Assembly: GCA_002077045.2 (NCBI GenBank)
Contig: KZ111174.1
Coordinates: 247,127 to 311,126 of the forward strand
Direction: 5' to 3'
Origin: Rachicladosporium sp. CCFEE 5018
Taxonomy: Eukaryota > Ascomycota > Dothideomycetes > Cladosporiales > Cladosporiaceae
DNA length: 64,000 nt
Part shown: positions 61,909 to 64,000 of the stretch, one piece after another
Numbering within the stretch: position 1 is the first letter of the stretch
Layout of the letters: each line of letters begins with the position of its first letter
Made by a program: the position numbers and the translations under genes
Notes under the pieces: model-generated
What the model was told of the DNA's origin: nothing
Database searches by the model: none
The model's input: only the letters and a program-made list of their open reading frames with translations

Positions 61909-63093
61909 ATGAACGCGTCCAAATGGGCTCCTCGACCTGCCGAGCCTAGTGCAGCTCCAGCACCACCAACCAAACCCATATCCACAATGTCTGCCACGCA
62001 GCGCAAACCCTCGAACACAGCCACCCCTCCTCGACCTACCACATCATCCAGCCTTTCAGCGGCAGCGCCCAGCTTTGCGCCGGCCTCTCCCCTTGCTCCT
62101 CCACCAGACGTGTCAACTATAGACGAGTTCGCGCAGACTGGCGCATATCAGGACGACCTCTTCGACGATGTCGTGCCAGCGGATGAGAGCATGCACACGC
62201 GACCACCGGATGACCTCTTTGCGGACGAGTTTACGCCAGTGGAGCAGCCGGAGGTGCAGCAGGCTGTAAGAGAGCAACCGAGGAACCAGCAACGAGGAAG
62301 AGGGGGCGGAGAGGCGTCACGTGGGCGAGGACGAGGGAGGGGACGAGGAGGGCAGGTCGCAGAACAGCCGCGAGCACAGGCGAAACCACAACCGCAGACT
62401 CCACAAGCAATGCCTACTACACAAGCCCAATCAGCAGAAACAACGGAAGCGGCACAGCCACCTCAAGCTCCCACCAACGCCCCCATCGGCCCCCGCCAGT
62501 CCACCGTCCCTCCAGTCCGCGGCTCCCGCCAAGCCACAGGTGGCATCCGCAAGCCCAAGCTAACGGACTCCGAGCTCGCCGAAAAAATGGCCAGCATCTC
62601 CATCAAAAACGCCTCTCTAACCGAAGCCCACGCCCGCGCCGAAGCAGACGCTGCCTCCTTCGCCGAGCAAGAATCCAAAGCGAAACTCATGACCGCCGAG
62701 AAAGCCAAGGCAGAGCGCAAAGACCGGCAGCAGATGATGGGCGAGCGGGAGAAGAACCGGATGAGGAAGCTGAAGGCTATGGAGGGACGGGAGTGGGATG
62801 CCGAGAAGGAGGAGCAGGACTTTGGGAAGGGGGGAAAGTTTGATGGGAAGGGGTTTAAGGGGGATGAGAGTGGGTATACGGATGGGAGGGAGTATTTGTA
62901 TAAGGAGCCGAGGGGCGGTGGGGTGCAGAGGGGAGGTGGGAGAGGTGGGAAGGAGGGTGTGGCGAGGGTGCCAAAGGCGGAGGATTTCCCTGCACTGGCT
63001 CCTGAGAAGAAGACTGAGGATACGTCGTTGAGTGATGCGAAGGCTGAGGGGAAGTCTTGGGCTGATCAGGTGGAGAGTGCGACGCCGTCATGA
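61909..63093 (+). CDS. RGG-box protein, putative RNA-binding
   Basis: A 394-residue intronless protein of low complexity. The N-terminus M-N-A-S-K-W-A-P-R is followed by a Pro/Ser/Ala-rich part and acidic D-D-L-F-D-D and D-D-L-F-A-D-E-F motifs. Then come an Arg/Gly box (R-G-R-G-G-G, R-G-R-G-R-G-R-G-R-G-G, near residues 130-147) and a Gln/Pro linker. A conserved-looking helical segment follows: R-K-P-K-L-T-D-S-E-L-A-E-K-M, then A-D-A-A-S-F-A-E-Q-E, R-M-R-K-L, and E-G-R-E-W-D-A-E-K-E-E-Q-D-F. The C-terminus has another R-G-G-G region, F-P-A-L-A and K-S-W-A-D-Q-V. The last two resemble endings of translation- or mRNA-associated RGG proteins. The family is conserved in ascomycetes to my knowledge, but I cannot name it. 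Confidence 0.7.
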   Translation: MNASKWAPRPAEPSAAPAPPTKPISTMSATQRKPSNTATPPRPTTSSSLSAAAPSFAPASPLAPPPDVSTIDEFAQTGAYQDDLFDDVVPADESMHTRPPDDLFADEFTPVEQPEVQQAVREQPRNQQRGRGGGEASRGRGRGRGRGGQVAEQPRAQAKPQPQTPQAMPTTQAQSAETTEAAQPPQAPTNAPIGPRQSTVPPVRGSRQATGGIRKPKLTDSELAEKMASISIKNASLTEAHARAEADAASFAEQESKAKLMTAEKAKAERKDRQQMMGEREKNRMRKLKAMEGREWDAEKEEQDFGKGGKFDGKGFKGDESGYTDGREYLYKEPRGGGVQRGGGRGGKEGVARVPKAEDFPALAPEKKTEDTSLSDAKAEGKSWADQVESATPS

Positions 63094-63611
63094 TGATATG
63101 GCGCAAATTCCTCTGATCGCGACACTTGCCGACTATGCCGCAAGTCAGGAGCCCGAAAATATGCGTGGCACGCGTGTGAGCCGATGCTATCGATGGGAGT
63201 CGTTGCGAGTGAGTTCTCCATTCGAAAGGCAGTCGCAAATTGCTGACCAGATCGTGTGAAGGCTAAACCGTTGCAGGCCTGAGCGGTGAGCGTCCCTGGA
63301 CAATAAACACGCCAGTTCTGCTCATATATGGCTCTTTGTCCTCGGCGACCACGCCTGCAGGGTGAGTATTGTGTCAGCAGCAGTAGGCCCCTCAAGCTCC
63401 ACTATGGACCTGCCCCATTGGGCTACCTACCTTAGTCTTGGCGTTCGTCCTCAGAGGTTTGTTCGCTGCTCTAACATTCGGCTTAAAAGGTACAAAGGTA
63501 GGTCTTACAGTCTACAAGCTACACGCATCTATTGAGGCAATCGACTTTCACAACCTTGTCTTTTTCATCCTGCCGATTGAAACCCCGGTGTTCCTGCATC
63601 AGCAACACACA
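63094..63611. other. Intergenic, promoter region of the SDR gene
   Basis: About 520 bp. A TTAAAAGG element near 63483, about 130 bp before the SDR ATG, may serve as a TATA box. Nothing else recognised. Confidence 0.4.
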
Positions 63612-64000
63612 ATGTCGCTCGACCTAGGTCTGCAAGATGTGCATGTTCTCATCACAGGAGCTGCCGGAGGCATCGGCTTCTCACTAGTGCAGACTTTTGC
63701 AGCACTGGGTGCCCGCATAACAGCCCACATCAACACCAACCGCGGCGCCCTAGACACCGTCCCAAACATCACCATCCTCCAAGCCGACGTCCGCTCAGAA
63801 CAAAGCATCACGGACCTCTTCGCCCAAGCCGCAACCCAGAACGGCGGACCCGTAAGCATCCTCATAGTCAACCACGGCATCTGGCCCACAAACGACGCAC
63901 CCATCTCCGACATGTCCCTAGACCAATGGCAAAATACCCTCTCCGTCAACCTCACCGGCCCTTTCTTGCTCTGCAAAGCCTATCTCCGCGCCCTCGCCAC
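63612..64000 (+). CDS. Short-chain dehydrogenase/reductase, C-terminus outside window
   Basis: The first 129 residues of a classical SDR. The cofactor site is T-G-A-A-G-G-I-G, with Q-A-D-V-R-S following beta-3, and the N-N-A-G position is replaced by N-H-G-I. L-S-V-N-L-T-G-P-F-L-L-C-K-A is the typical helix 4 region. The catalytic S-Y-K residues lie beyond the right edge. The start at 63612 (M-S-L-D-L-G-L-Q-D-V-H-V-L-I-T-G) is the first ATG before the Rossmann strand. The substrate is unknown. Confidence 0.85.
   Translation, partial: MSLDLGLQDVHVLITGAAGGIGFSLVQTFAALGARITAHINTNRGALDTVPNITILQADVRSEQSITDLFAQAATQNGGPVSILIVNHGIWPTNDAPISDMSLDQWQNTLSVNLTGPFLLCKAYLRALA

Noticed and set aside
1..64000. 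CRISPR arrays, rRNA, tRNA and complete transposons
   Set aside because: None seen: no regularly spaced repeats, no rRNA-like stretch, no transposase or reverse transcriptase motif, no terminal repeats.

Overview
The window looks like a piece of a filamentous ascomycete genome, most likely a dothideomycete; that rank is an inference from gene content. Genes are compact and most introns are 48-60 nt (GT...AG). The housekeeping set is fungal (DASH subunit Spc34, an RCR-family Congo-red protein, a TCO89-domain TORC1 protein, a GPI-anchored wall protein, kelch membrane protein, small secreted proteins). There is no sign of bacterial operons, CRISPR arrays, rRNA or tRNA genes. Two assembly gaps are present (4312-4508, and exactly 100 N at 35531-35630).

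Layout. 1-13 kb: TAF12 (running off the left edge), two secreted cysteine-rich proteins, a C2H2 protein with a 15-nt micro-exon, the AP endonuclease APN1, an F-box-like protein, a glycine-rich WW-like protein and SPC34. 13-15 kb: proteasome subunit RPN3. 15-19.7 kb: a gene-sparse island with three copies of a small membrane-peptide gene family. 19.7-27 kb: RNA polymerase I subunit RPA2, ARL8 and an RCR protein. 27-30.6 kb: a second gene-sparse island with two more copies of the small family. 30.6-45 kb: kelch protein, TFIIIC 90-kDa-like subunit cut by a gap, the C-terminal part of a 2-oxoglutarate oxygenase, HBS1, a frameshifted phosphate-type MFS transporter and a protein with a STAND-type N-terminal domain. 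45-64 kb: GPI protein, TCO89-domain protein, a broken two-domain gene of an unnamed family, an asparaginase-like Ntn hydrolase, a nonsense-interrupted GRE2-like reductase, a beta-carbonic anhydrase, a hypothetical protein, an intact member of the unnamed family, an RGG protein and a truncated SDR.

The genes do not form one pathway; most are independent housekeeping loci. The most unusual content is (i) a dispersed family of about 84-residue single-TM proteins with identical 94+161-nt exon architecture and a conserved C-terminal L-E-[DG]-I-E-x3-W-P motif, found four to five times in about 15 kb, and (ii) an unnamed domain family (core H-L-x-E-G-M-R-L-T) with one intact gene and one tandem-domain locus disabled by nonsense codons. 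Several loci carry single disabling changes: TGG to TGA, a probable TGG to TAG, CGA to TGA, one inserted base, and one lost splice donor. The three nonsense changes are all of the C:G to T:A type.
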